Part shown: in pieces, positions 33,096 to 41,020 of the stretch | Layout of the letters: every line of letters starts with the position of its first letter | How positions within the stretch are numbered: the first letter of the stretch is position 1 | NCBI RefSeq assembly: GCF_900167935.1 | Contig: NZ_FUYL01000007.1 | Coordinates: forward strand, 62,001-126,000 | Length of the DNA stretch: 64,000 nt | Reading direction: 5' to 3' | Source: Maribacter arcticus | GTDB taxonomy: Bacteria > Bacteroidota > Bacteroidia > Flavobacteriales > Flavobacteriaceae | Made by a program: the position numbers and the translations under genes | The notes under the pieces: model-generated | Databases searched by the model: none | What the model was told of the DNA's origin: nothing | The model's input: the letters and a program-made list of their open reading frames with translations, nothing else

Positions 33096-33728
33096 TTATA
33101 AATCTAAAATTTTAATGAAATTACGATGAAGTTTAATTTTACCCATCTCTTCCAATTTTTTTAATAACCTAGAGATTACTACTCTAGAGCTATGAAGGTC
33201 ATAGGCAATATCTTGGTGGGTACTATGAATAATATCATCGTTTGTTACCCTAGCTTTTTCTTTTAAGTAGCCAATTAAACGTTCGTCCATTTTTTGGAAG
33301 GCAATACTGTCTAACGTACTCAATAATTCATTTAGACGAACATGGTAACTATTGAAGACAAAATTTCTCCAAGGTTTATATTTAATTGTCCATTCCTCCA
33401 TCTTCTGAATGGGTACCATAATAAGCTTGGCATCTGTTTCGGCAATGGCCCTAATTTCACTTTTAGTATCACCCATACAACAAGCCATGGTCATTGAACA
33501 CGTATCACCTTTCTCTAAATAATACAGTAGAAGTTCATCGCCATCATCATCTTCTCTAAGAATTTTAATGACACCAGATATTAATAAAGGCATTCCTCTT
33601 AGGTAATCGCCTATTTCTATTAATTTATACCCTTCAGGCACTTCTTTAAAGGTACCTACTTGAACAATTTCATTAATTAATTCCTCTTCAAATATATTCC
33701 CGTATTGCTCTTTTAAGTCTTGGATCAT
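33096..33728 (-). CDS. Crp/Fnr family regulator, candidate regulator of the sulfur genes
   Basis: A 210-residue Crp/Fnr protein: an N-terminal cyclic-nucleotide-fold domain (residues 1-115), a long dimer helix and a C-terminal winged helix (STHQDIAYDLHSSRVVISRLLKKLE). The effector pocket does not look like that of cAMP receptors. Instead all three cysteines of the protein are clustered: Cys77, Cys83 and Cys84 in TCSMTMACCMG. The recognition helix reads RVVISR, keeping the SR of FNR but with Val where FNR and CRP have Glu, which suggests a different half-site. It lies directly beside tauE. I infer that it senses persulfide or thiol state and reads TAAC-N4-GTTA. Confidence 0.88.
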   Translation of the reverse strand: MIQDLKEQYGNIFEEELINEIVQVGTFKEVPEGYKLIEIGDYLRGMPLLISGVIKILREDDDGDELLLYYLEKGDTCSMTMACCMGDTKSEIRAIAETDAKLIMVPIQKMEEWTIKYKPWRNFVFNSYHVRLNELLSTLDSIAFQKMDERLIGYLKEKARVTNDDIIHSTHQDIAYDLHSSRVVISRLLKKLEEMGKIKLHRNFIKILDL

Positions 33729-33735
33729 TCTTCTT

Positions 33736-34124
33736 TCAATTAACTTCTTGTGCTATTTTCTTATCAAATTTTAAAAATATATTGTCCCAAATCGATTCGT
33801 AAACTAAAGCTATCTAGGGCTATGCAAATATTAAATCAACGACTATTACGGCAAACAATGTCGAAACCTTAAGTTACAAGCCGAATATCAACGTCAAAAT
33901 ATAAACAGCTACCGCAACTGCAATACCTACACCATAAGAAACATACATTGACCCTGTATAAAAACTAGGTTCCATGCTATATTTTAAATCGCACTTTGGG
34001 CAACGTACTTTAACCTTGTTGAAATTACTTAATTTATAAGGATTTGCTTCTAGGAATTTTCTTTTATGACACCTTGGACATTTAAAAAAAATGATACTGT
34101 AAATTTGGAGCCATTTGCTATCAT
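33736..34124 (-). pseudogene. Decayed DUF983 gene (one frameshift, three stops)
   Basis: Read on the minus strand, ATG at 34124 begins MIANGSK. One missing base then shifts the frame and YSIIFFKCPRCHKRKF continues, with CPKCDLKYSMEPSFYTGSMYVSYG and a membrane segment, all classic DUF983. After YILTLIFGL come three in-frame stops, yet the frame still encodes LKVSTLFAVIVVDLIFA and the typical end IWDNIFLKFDKKIAQEVN before TGA at 33736. The total of 389 nt is one base short of 130 codons, the normal DUF983 length. DUF983 proteins have two zinc-ribbon CxxC pairs and membrane helices, with unknown role. Its promoter and operator remain intact. Confidence 0.85.
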
Positions 34125-34142
34125 GACCTAAAAATTTGGCAA

Positions 34143-34186
34143 CAAATTTATTATATCAACCCTTTTTAAATGCTAACATTAGTTAC
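34143..34186 (-). promoter_or_regulatory. Intact sulfur-class promoter of the DUF983 pseudogene
   Basis: Operator CTAAC-ATTA-GTTAC at 34173-34186 (centre 34179.5). Minus-strand -7 element TAAATTTG at 34143-34150 (centre 34146.5), a perfect TAnnTTTG. Distance 33 bp. Transcripts from here could continue into the Crp-like regulator gene 8 bp downstream of the pseudogene. Confidence 0.7.
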
Positions 34187-34250
34187 ATATCACCATCCGC
34201 TTGTCTCAATTTTATAAAGGAAATTTAAAACTAATCATAAAACCATGAAC

Positions 34251-34293
34251 TGACATTAGTCATATTATTTACTGTTCCTGACGTGTAAGTTTG
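34251..34293 (+). promoter_or_regulatory. hemN promoter with FNR-like operator
   Basis: Operator TGAC-ATTA-GTCA at 34251-34262 (centre 34256.5). -7 element TAAGTTTG at 34286-34293 (centre 34289.5), a perfect TAnnTTTG. Distance 33 bp; ATG at 34312. Confidence 0.78.
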
Positions 34294-34311
34294 TAATTAA
34301 ATCAATAGTTT

Positions 34312-35673
34312 ATGTGTTCGCTTGTTCAAAAATATAATGTACCTGGTCCTCGGTATACTAGTTATCCAACAGTACCTTTTTGGGATATCAATACTTTCTC
34401 AGGAAAGAAATGGGAAGATTCTGTAAAGAAAAGCTTTCATGTAAGTAATTCAACTACAGGAATAAGTATATATATACATCTACCTTTTTGTGAGAGTATG
34501 TGTACGTTCTGCGGATGTCATAAACGAATTACAAAACGACATGATTTAGAATTACCTTATATAAAATCGGTTTTAAAAGAGTGGAGTTTATATAGCGCTC
34601 TATTTTCCGAAAAACCGATAATTAAAGAATTGCACTTAGGTGGTGGTACACCCACGTTTTTTACGCCAGAAAATTTAAAATTTTTAATTGATGGTATATT
34701 AAGAATTGCGAGCAAATCAAATGATGCAGAATTTAGTTTTGAAGGGCACCCAAACAATACGACAAAAGAGCATTTACAAGCTTTATATGATGTTGGTTTC
34801 AGAAGAGTAAGCTATGGTGTACAAGATTATAATGAAACGGTACAGAAGGCAATTAATAGAATTCAACCATTTGAAAACGTAAAGAATGTTACCGAGTGGG
34901 CACGTGAAATAGGGTATATTTCAGTGAGCCACGATATAATCTTCGGTCTACCACACCAGAAATTAGAACATGTAAAAAATACTATAGCAAAAACCAATGA
35001 GTTAAAGCCAGACCGTATAGCTTTTTACAGTTATGCGCACGTGCCATGGCTTGCAGGTAACGGACAAAGAGGTTACAAAGATGCCGATTTGCCAGCTGCA
35101 GATGAGAAAAGAGCACAGTATGAAATTGGTAAAGAGCTATTGCTTAAAAACGGTTATCAAGAAATAGGTATGGATCACTTTGCATTAGAGACAGATAGTC
35201 TTTATAAGGCTATGGAAAGTGGAGGTTTACATAGAAATTTCATGGGTTACACAAGCTCAAATACCCATCTAATGATTGGGTTAGGTGCTTCTAGTATAAG
35301 TGATAGTTGGTATGGTTTTGCGCAGAATGTAAAGAATGTTGAAGAATATCAAAATTTAGTAGAAAATGATATTATACCTCTTTATAGGGGACATATTTTA
35401 ACAGAAGAAGATCAAATAATAAGAAGACATATCTTAAATTTAATGTGCAGATTTAAAACATCTTGGAGCGACTTCAAGTTGTACATTCCGGAGATGGATA
35501 GTATCCTTAAAAGACTGAGGGAGATGGAGCAAGATGGTATAGTTGAAATCACAAAGGGTAGTTTGCTTATTACTGAAAAGGGTAGACCCTTTGTACGAAA
35601 TGTATGCATGGCTTTTGATTTGCCTTTACAGAAGAAATCCCCTGATACCAAGCTATTTTCAATGACTGTCTAA
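34312..35673 (+). CDS. hemN: Oxygen-independent coproporphyrinogen III dehydrogenase
   Basis: A 453-residue radical SAM enzyme. The N-terminus YNVPGPRYTSYPT and the cluster motif CESMCTFCGC (Cys60, Cys64, Cys67 for the [4Fe-4S] cluster) are diagnostic of HemN, as is the HLGGGTPTFF segment. It oxidatively decarboxylates coproporphyrinogen III to protoporphyrinogen IX without oxygen, for heme synthesis under low oxygen. It has an FNR-like operator and is followed by a universal stress protein gene after 52 bp. The neighbouring cbb3 oxidase cluster needs heme under the same conditions. Confidence 0.96.
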   Translation: MCSLVQKYNVPGPRYTSYPTVPFWDINTFSGKKWEDSVKKSFHVSNSTTGISIYIHLPFCESMCTFCGCHKRITKRHDLELPYIKSVLKEWSLYSALFSEKPIIKELHLGGGTPTFFTPENLKFLIDGILRIASKSNDAEFSFEGHPNNTTKEHLQALYDVGFRRVSYGVQDYNETVQKAINRIQPFENVKNVTEWAREIGYISVSHDIIFGLPHQKLEHVKNTIAKTNELKPDRIAFYSYAHVPWLAGNGQRGYKDADLPAADEKRAQYEIGKELLLKNGYQEIGMDHFALETDSLYKAMESGGLHRNFMGYTSSNTHLMIGLGASSISDSWYGFAQNVKNVEEYQNLVENDIIPLYRGHILTEEDQIIRRHILNLMCRFKTSWSDFKLYIPEMDSILKRLREMEQDGIVEITKGSLLITEKGRPFVRNVCMAFDLPLQKKSPDTKLFSMTV

Positions 35674-35725
35674 TTTTTACAAATATTGAAGGTCTTTATT
35701 TTATTAAATTTTAAATAAAATTATT

Positions 35726-36547
35726 ATGAAAAAAATTATTGTACTTACAGACTTTTCAGAGCAATCTGGTTTTGCTTTAAAAGCTGCTGCAGATTTAGCT
35801 AAAAAACATAAAGTAGAGCTTCTTGTAGTTCACATGTTAGAACTTAATCAAGCGATGATCTCTTCGCCTGATGGAATGTATATAGAACAGACAGTCTTTC
35901 TAGTAAAATTGGCTGAGAAGAATTTAAAAGAATTCTTGAACAAACCATTTTTGGAAGGATTAACTGTTACTCCTGTTATTAAGCATTATAAAGTGTATAG
36001 TGAGCTTGATGCTATTGCAGAAGAGCATGATGCAGATTTAATTGTGATGGGTTCTAATGGCGCTAGTGGTCTTGAGGAAGTTTTAATTGGCTCTAATGCT
36101 GAGAAAGTAGTTCGAAATTCAACTACTCCTGTTTTGGTCATTAAAGGTCAAATTGCTGAATTCAATATAAACAGATTTGTATTTGCATGCGATTTCAATG
36201 ATGACAATTTACCTGCTTTTCAAAAAGCAAGGGAATTTTCAGAATTGGTCAATGCCAAAATGGAACTAGTCTTTATAAATACGCCAAACGATGAATTTTT
36301 AAGTAATAGAGATGCGTATCAGAAAATAAATAAATTTTTAACGAAAGCGAACGCTGGTCAGCAAGTAGAAATTTATAATGATTATAGTGTAGAACAAGGC
36401 ATACTCAATTATGGTAATACAATACTTGCAGATGCCATTGCCATGCCTACGCATGGTCGTAAAGGTCTTTCGCATTTGTTTAATGGTAGCATAGGGGAAG
36501 ACGTTGTAAACCATTCTAGAATACCTGTAATTACATTTAAGATTTAG
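35726..36547 (+). CDS. Universal stress protein, two UspA domains
   Basis: A 273-residue tandem UspA protein. The first domain starts MKKIIVLTDFSEQSGFALKAA and contains the ATP-binding-type signature GSNGASGLEEVLIGSNAEKVVRNSTTPVLV. The second is more degenerate but ends with PTHGRKGLSHLFNGSIGEDVVNHSRIPVI. It probably shares the hemN transcript and is closed by a very strong terminator. Universal stress proteins are common members of Fnr regulons in facultative bacteria; the molecular task is unknown. Confidence 0.92.
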   Translation: MKKIIVLTDFSEQSGFALKAAADLAKKHKVELLVVHMLELNQAMISSPDGMYIEQTVFLVKLAEKNLKEFLNKPFLEGLTVTPVIKHYKVYSELDAIAEEHDADLIVMGSNGASGLEEVLIGSNAEKVVRNSTTPVLVIKGQIAEFNINRFVFACDFNDDNLPAFQKAREFSELVNAKMELVFINTPNDEFLSNRDAYQKINKFLTKANAGQQVEIYNDYSVEQGILNYGNTILADAIAMPTHGRKGLSHLFNGSIGEDVVNHSRIPVITFKI

Positions 36548-36563
36548 TAAATTTCAAAATTTC

Positions 36564-36615
36564 ATATTCTAAAAATAAACCCAAGGTGATTGCCTTGGGT
36601 TTATTTTTAGAATAT
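36564..36615 (+). terminator. Very long perfect terminator hairpin
   Basis: Perfect 23-bp arms (36564-36586 and 36593-36615) around a six-base loop TGATTG, with a T-rich lower part. It ends the hemN-usp transcript and can act on both strands, between convergent units. Confidence 0.9.
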
Positions 36616-36707
36616 GGTTAAATAAGTAGCTTATTTAAGGGGGTGTTACAGTGAGCTAAATCGGATGCTATTTTACTTAATAACTGTGCTGATTTTAGTT
36701 GTTTTCT

Positions 36708-37199
36708 TTATGAACTAAGAACTTTCATCATAAAAGCATATTGTTCGTGCATTTGAGGTTTCCCTTTTCGTTTACCACTTCGACCGAAAAAATAAAGAAC
36801 AAACCACATGACTACTATTATAGACATTAAACCCAATTGTAAACTGTATGATTTGTTTAAACTTGCACTAGAATACGCCCAAATTCCTATAATGATGAAC
36901 AACGTAGCGATAACAAAATGGACGAACATAAAGAAAGTCCATAAGGTAGGGTTTGGCCCAAATACTCCATAAACACGGCATTTAGAAGAATCTATTTCAT
37001 CAATTTCTAAATGAAGTTGAGGTGACCAAAAATGATTGTTTTTAGCGTTAAGTTTAATAAAGACATGCTCATCTAAACGATTAACAAGAAAAGGGTCGTG
37101 TCTAGCAGTCTCAAACTTTTTTAATATATCTTCTTTAGTTTCGACCACATCTAACTGAAACCTTGGGCGAAGTATAATTTCGTTTGGTAACGGTTTCAT
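36708..37199 (-). CDS. Conserved membrane protein at the end of the cco operon
   Basis: A 163-residue protein. Residues 1-85 are soluble (MKPLPNEIILRPRFQLDVVETKEDILKKFE, later VYGVFGPNPTLWT) and two membrane helices follow (residues about 87-108 and 118-136), then a basic tail. I do not recognise a characterised family. It follows the UreH-like gene by 27 bp and is the last gene in the long cbb3 oxidase operon, so a link to oxidase assembly or membrane homeostasis is possible. Confidence 0.6.
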   Translation of the reverse strand: MKPLPNEIILRPRFQLDVVETKEDILKKFETARHDPFLVNRLDEHVFIKLNAKNNHFWSPQLHLEIDEIDSSKCRVYGVFGPNPTLWTFFMFVHFVIATLFIIIGIWAYSSASLNKSYSLQLGLMSIIVVMWFVLYFFGRSGKRKGKPQMHEQYAFMMKVLSS

Positions 37200-37226
37200 A
37201 GAAAATTAATTTGATGGCCGTGGCCG

Positions 37227-37931
37227 TTAGTTATGGCATTCTATAGCACTTGAAGCTAATTGTGTAACAGGTGCGGGTGATACATAGGGTATACCCAAAC
37301 CAAGACCTCTTAATATAAAAAGTAATCCGATAACAACTACAAAAACAGGTATCGCCTTTTGTACTTTTTGACGAATACCACCTTTTAATAATCCACTAAA
37401 ATATATGGCAGTAGTCATTAGGGGTACAGTGCCCAATCCGAAAAGCATCATATAAAGGCTGCCTTGTAAAGCATTACCCATAGCAATGGCCCCAAAAAGT
37501 GCCATATAGACTAAGCCACACGGTAAAAAACCGTTTAGGAAGCCAATCGTTAAAAAGGTGTCGGGTGATTTTTTCTTAAGTTCTTTGCCGAGTTGGTTTT
37601 TAACTTTTGAGATGACTTTATAGATAGGTTTTGATAGGTTGTATTTATTGAATATTTTATAAGGAATCAAAACCACAAGAATCATTATGATACCAATAGC
37701 TATGGACAGTTTCTGTTGTGCTCCGAAAATGGAAAGTCCCTTTCCAAGAAATCCGAAAACGAGTCCGATGATACCATACGCCATCAGTCTGCCAAAATGA
37801 TAAATGAATATTTGGCCGAACTTTTTATAGTTATTAGTTTGGTCTACCGGAAGCATAAAGGCTATAGGGCCGCACATACCTACGCAGTGCAAACTACCCA
37901 TGAGACCCAATATAACGGCAGATAAAATCAT
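37227..37931 (-). CDS. UreH/SafE-like membrane protein of the cbb3 oxidase operon
   Basis: A 234-residue, six-helix membrane protein beginning ILSAVILGLMGSLHCVGMCGPIAFMLP. The pattern GSLHCxGMCGP is characteristic of the sulfite-exporter-TauE/UreH-like proteins found after ccoH in Bacteroidota and elsewhere, with a probable role in copper delivery to the oxidase. The cysteines in this motif could bind copper. It follows the FixH-like gene by 7 bp, so it is co-transcribed. Copper transport is inference from family and context. Confidence 0.85.
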   Translation of the reverse strand: MILSAVILGLMGSLHCVGMCGPIAFMLPVDQTNNYKKFGQIFIYHFGRLMAYGIIGLVFGFLGKGLSIFGAQQKLSIAIGIIMILVVLIPYKIFNKYNLSKPIYKVISKVKNQLGKELKKKSPDTFLTIGFLNGFLPCGLVYMALFGAIAMGNALQGSLYMMLFGLGTVPLMTTAIYFSGLLKGGIRQKVQKAIPVFVVVIGLLFILRGLGLGIPYVSPAPVTQLASSAIECHN

Positions 37932-37938
37932 ATTCTTC

Positions 37939-38385
37939 TTAAAAGGTTATACTTTCTTTATGTAGAAATTCTTTTCCTTGGTGTTTCCAAGTAATCTTAA
38001 TGTCCCAGCGACCTTCTAATAATTGATTATTGGGTATCAGCACATGAGAATCGGATAAGTTGATAGGTAAGATAAAATCTAAGCGCTTATTAGATGGCCT
38101 GTATAGCGACACTGTACCAGAAACCTTGGTATTATCATAATCATCAGGAAAAATTACCATCAATCCGTCAGTTTCTTTTTTAATCCGTATTTGTTCAAAT
38201 GCGTTTATAGCATTTTGCTCAGCATCTATTTCTTTTTGAAAACCGAGTTCAGCCTTGTAATACTCTTCAGTAACCAAATCATGATTGGCATTATGGCTTG
38301 TAGTCATTCGTATCACGAAAAACAGAATGAAACTGATGAAAGCGACAAAAGCGATTATGATACCTGTACCCCAATTTATTTTCAT
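37939..38385 (-). CDS. ccoH: FixH/CcoH family cbb3 oxidase assembly protein
   Basis: A 148-residue protein with an N-terminal membrane anchor (INWGTGIIIAFVAFISFILFFVIRM) and a periplasmic domain with VTEEYYKAELGFQKEIDAEQNA and a beta-sandwich (FILPINLSDSHVLIPNNQLLEGRWDIKITW). This is the FixH pattern. FixH/CcoH assists assembly and stability of the cbb3 oxidase. It lies 17 bp after ccoG in the same operon. Confidence 0.9.
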   Translation of the reverse strand: MKINWGTGIIIAFVAFISFILFFVIRMTTSHNANHDLVTEEYYKAELGFQKEIDAEQNAINAFEQIRIKKETDGLMVIFPDDYDNTKVSGTVSLYRPSNKRLDFILPINLSDSHVLIPNNQLLEGRWDIKITWKHQGKEFLHKESITF

Positions 38386-38402
38386 GATCTTTTACTTAAA
38401 TA

Positions 38403-39821
38403 CTATTTATAACTACGTGGTGCCAAGAAGCGCGCAGTTGTGGTCTCTATTAATTTGTCATTACTATAGACGCCAATTTTTAAGTTGTTCTTATCACCGC
38501 TTAATGCTGAAGCATTGATTTCAATAAACAATGTACCTTCTGCCAAGGCTTCTGGCTGAACATCAAAATTATCCGTTCGTACTAGTTTAATCTCTCCTTT
38601 AGGCGATATCAATTCGAAATGAACATTATCTACCGATTTGGTGGTTTTATTCAAGAGTTTGTAGGTGAATACATTACTGATAATGTTGCCTTCTTTATGT
38701 TCATAAAGCTGACCAGGTAACCTTAAAATATTTGCTTCAAGATCATTTCTTAAAAACATCATGCCAACAAGAACACCAGTTAAAATAACCAATACTGCAG
38801 TATATCCTTTTAAACGAGGAGTAAATTTGAACTTTTCTTTTTTTGTAATTTCATCTTCACTGGCATAACGAATCAGTCCTTTTGGGAGATCTACTTTATC
38901 CATAATGGAATCACACTCATCTATACAAGCAGTACAGTTTACGCATTCTAATTGAGTTCCGTTTCTAATATCTATACCTGTAGGGCAAACATTCACACAT
39001 TGAAAACAGTCAATACAATCACCATGGCCTAAAGCCTCTCGGTCTTCGTTTTTGCGCCATTTTTTTCTTCCATTTTCAGCTTCACCTCTTTTATAATCAT
39101 AAGCAACAACAATAGATTTGTTATCAAGAAGTACACCTTGCATTCGGCCATAAGGGCAAGCAATGATGCATACTTGCTCTCTAAACCAAGCGAAAATAAA
39201 ATAAAATACGGCTGTGAATATTAAGAGAGATACCATAGTACTCACATGTTGCGCCGGACCATCGGTAACATATTGCATCAAGCGGTCACTACCAATTAAA
39301 TAAGCCAAAAAAACATTCGCTATGATAAACGATATGATAAAAAAGACAACCCATTTTAGCACACGTTTGCGAATCTTTTCGGCATCCCATTCTTGTCTGT
39401 CGAGTCGAATTTGGGCTCCACGGTCCCCATCAATCCAATATTCAATTCTCCGGAATACCATTTCCAAAAAAATAGTCTGAGGGCACATCCATCCGCAGAA
39501 AATACGTCCGAAGGCAACAGTAAAAAGAGCAATAAAAACCACCCCAATAATCATTGAAATAACAAAGAGATGAAAATCTTGTGGATAAAATGGAAAACCA
39601 AAAATGTTGAAACGTCTTTCTAAGATATTGAACATCAAAAACTGGTTGCCGTTAATCTTAACAAAAGGGGACGCAATCAAGAAGGTAAGTAGAACGTAAC
39701 TTACATATTTACGATACTCGTAAAGTTTGCCACTGGGTTTTTTAGGGAAGACCCATGCCCGTTTTCCATCTTCCTTTATGGTGCCAATTGAATCCCTGAA
39801 ATTATCTTGATCTTGTGCCAT
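38403..39821 (-). CDS. ccoG: Cytochrome c oxidase accessory protein CcoG (ferredoxin-type)
   Basis: A 472-residue membrane protein (FixG/RdxA). Several helices in the first half, GRIFCGWMCPQTIFLEM and CIIACPYGRMQGVL, then the ferredoxin-type cluster region CIDCFQCVNVCPTGIDIRNG followed by ECVNCTACIDECD, and a C-terminal Ig-like domain (TTKSVDNVHFELISPKGE). CcoG reduces Cu(II) to Cu(I) for cbb3 oxidase assembly. The order ccoS-NO-Q-P-G-H matches other Bacteroidota. Secure call. Confidence 0.96.
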   Translation of the reverse strand: MAQDQDNFRDSIGTIKEDGKRAWVFPKKPSGKLYEYRKYVSYVLLTFLIASPFVKINGNQFLMFNILERRFNIFGFPFYPQDFHLFVISMIIGVVFIALFTVAFGRIFCGWMCPQTIFLEMVFRRIEYWIDGDRGAQIRLDRQEWDAEKIRKRVLKWVVFFIISFIIANVFLAYLIGSDRLMQYVTDGPAQHVSTMVSLLIFTAVFYFIFAWFREQVCIIACPYGRMQGVLLDNKSIVVAYDYKRGEAENGRKKWRKNEDREALGHGDCIDCFQCVNVCPTGIDIRNGTQLECVNCTACIDECDSIMDKVDLPKGLIRYASEDEITKKEKFKFTPRLKGYTAVLVILTGVLVGMMFLRNDLEANILRLPGQLYEHKEGNIISNVFTYKLLNKTTKSVDNVHFELISPKGEIKLVRTDNFDVQPEALAEGTLFIEINASALSGDKNNLKIGVYSNDKLIETTTARFLAPRSYK

Positions 39822-39867
39822 TTTATTTTTCTTTGTTGGCTTGCGAAGCGTTAAGACCTCGTTTTAT

Positions 39868-40824
39868 TCAGTTCATTGTAACCGACGTAGAGTCTATTAC
39901 CTGTTCGGTACTAGTTTCTTTCTCAGGAGTAACTGGTTCAACCGCATTCGGATCTACCCAAATATCACCTTCAGCAGCTTTAGGGTTCGCAGCAGTAGTA
40001 CCCTCAAAAGTTAATACATAGCTGGCTACCTGTGCAATTTCTACTGGTTTTAAGTTCTGTTTCCAAGCAATCATACCTTTACCATCACGACCACCTTCTG
40101 AAATCGTATGGAAAACATTTTTAATGCCACCACCTAAAATCCAGTTTTGGTCGGTTAAATTAGGTCCGATACCACCACCACCATCTGCCATATGACAAGC
40201 AACGCAATTAGATTCGAAAATTGTTTTACCTGCATTTAAATCAGAAGCGTCAGTTAAAAGCTCAACGGTGTTGGCATCAACAAGGCCTTTAGCTGTCTTT
40301 TTGTACTCCTCAATTTCTAATTGTGCAGTTGCAACTTCTTGTTCGTATTCCTCATCTTGAGTATAGTCGTTAAATACGTGAAAACGCGCTAAATAAACTA
40401 CTGCAAAAACGATTGAGGCATAGAAAAGATATACCCACCATGGTGGTAAGTTGTTGTCAAGTTCGCGAATACCATCGTAGTTATGGTCTAGAATAATCTC
40501 AACCTCTTCTTCCATAGGCTTGGAGCCAAGCATTTTATTATAAAGATTTTTACCCCAAGTCCATTCCCATTTTTCTTCTTTAGTAGCTAAATAACGAGCT
40601 TTTGCTTCATCATCAAGTGTATGGAATAATACGTTTTCAATTGCTTGAACTATAAATGCTATAGCTATTAATATTAGTAGAACAAGTGCCATAAAGGCAA
40701 ACATTATTAATGGGTAGGCGAGAAAAGCGGGTTTGTCGCCACCATCAACAGAAAATTCCATGATTATAATGACCAGAAAGAAAGCCACTGGTATTCTAAA
40801 CCACCAAGCTGTATTGTTTTTCAT
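39868..40824 (-). CDS. ccoP: cbb3 oxidase subunit III, CcoP, with a single heme c site
   Basis: A 318-residue protein with membrane helices near residues 9-23, 38-62 and 131-148, and the CcoP N-terminal motif NNLPPWWVYLFYASIVFAVVYL. Only one heme c site is seen, CVACH (207-211) in ESNCVACHMADGGGGIGPNLTD; proteobacterial CcoP carries two. TFEG...AAEGDIW near the end is typical. The subunit passes electrons to CcoO and CcoN. It lies 2 bp after ccoQ and 46 bp before ccoG. Confidence 0.94.
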   Translation of the reverse strand: MKNNTAWWFRIPVAFFLVIIIMEFSVDGGDKPAFLAYPLIMFAFMALVLLILIAIAFIVQAIENVLFHTLDDEAKARYLATKEEKWEWTWGKNLYNKMLGSKPMEEEVEIILDHNYDGIRELDNNLPPWWVYLFYASIVFAVVYLARFHVFNDYTQDEEYEQEVATAQLEIEEYKKTAKGLVDANTVELLTDASDLNAGKTIFESNCVACHMADGGGGIGPNLTDQNWILGGGIKNVFHTISEGGRDGKGMIAWKQNLKPVEIAQVASYVLTFEGTTAANPKAAEGDIWVDPNAVEPVTPEKETSTEQVIDSTSVTMN

Positions 40825-40826
40825 AA

Positions 40827-41015
40827 TTAATCGTATTGTTGGTTATCGTCTTCTTCTAAGGGTAATTCACTTACTTCTTTAATGTATGATTTTGAGGCAG
40901 TTAAAACCCACCAAAATAACAATGTGAAAAACACAAAGAAGATAAGTAATGAAATCATGGGGTAGGTTGCTACGCCATCAATGGTTTCCATGTAACCTTT
41001 TACAAATTTGAACAT
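40827..41015 (-). CDS. ccoQ: cbb3 oxidase subunit CcoQ-like protein
   Basis: A 62-residue single-helix protein (ATYPMISLLIFFVFFTLLFWWVLTAS) with an acidic tail (LPLEEDD), located between ccoNO and ccoP (5-bp and 2-bp gaps). This is the CcoQ/FixQ position and profile; the subunit stabilises the oxidase core. Sequence conservation is low in this family, so position is part of the evidence. Confidence 0.85.
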   Translation of the reverse strand: MFKFVKGYMETIDGVATYPMISLLIFFVFFTLLFWWVLTASKSYIKEVSELPLEEDDNQQYD

Positions 41016-41020
41016 GATTT

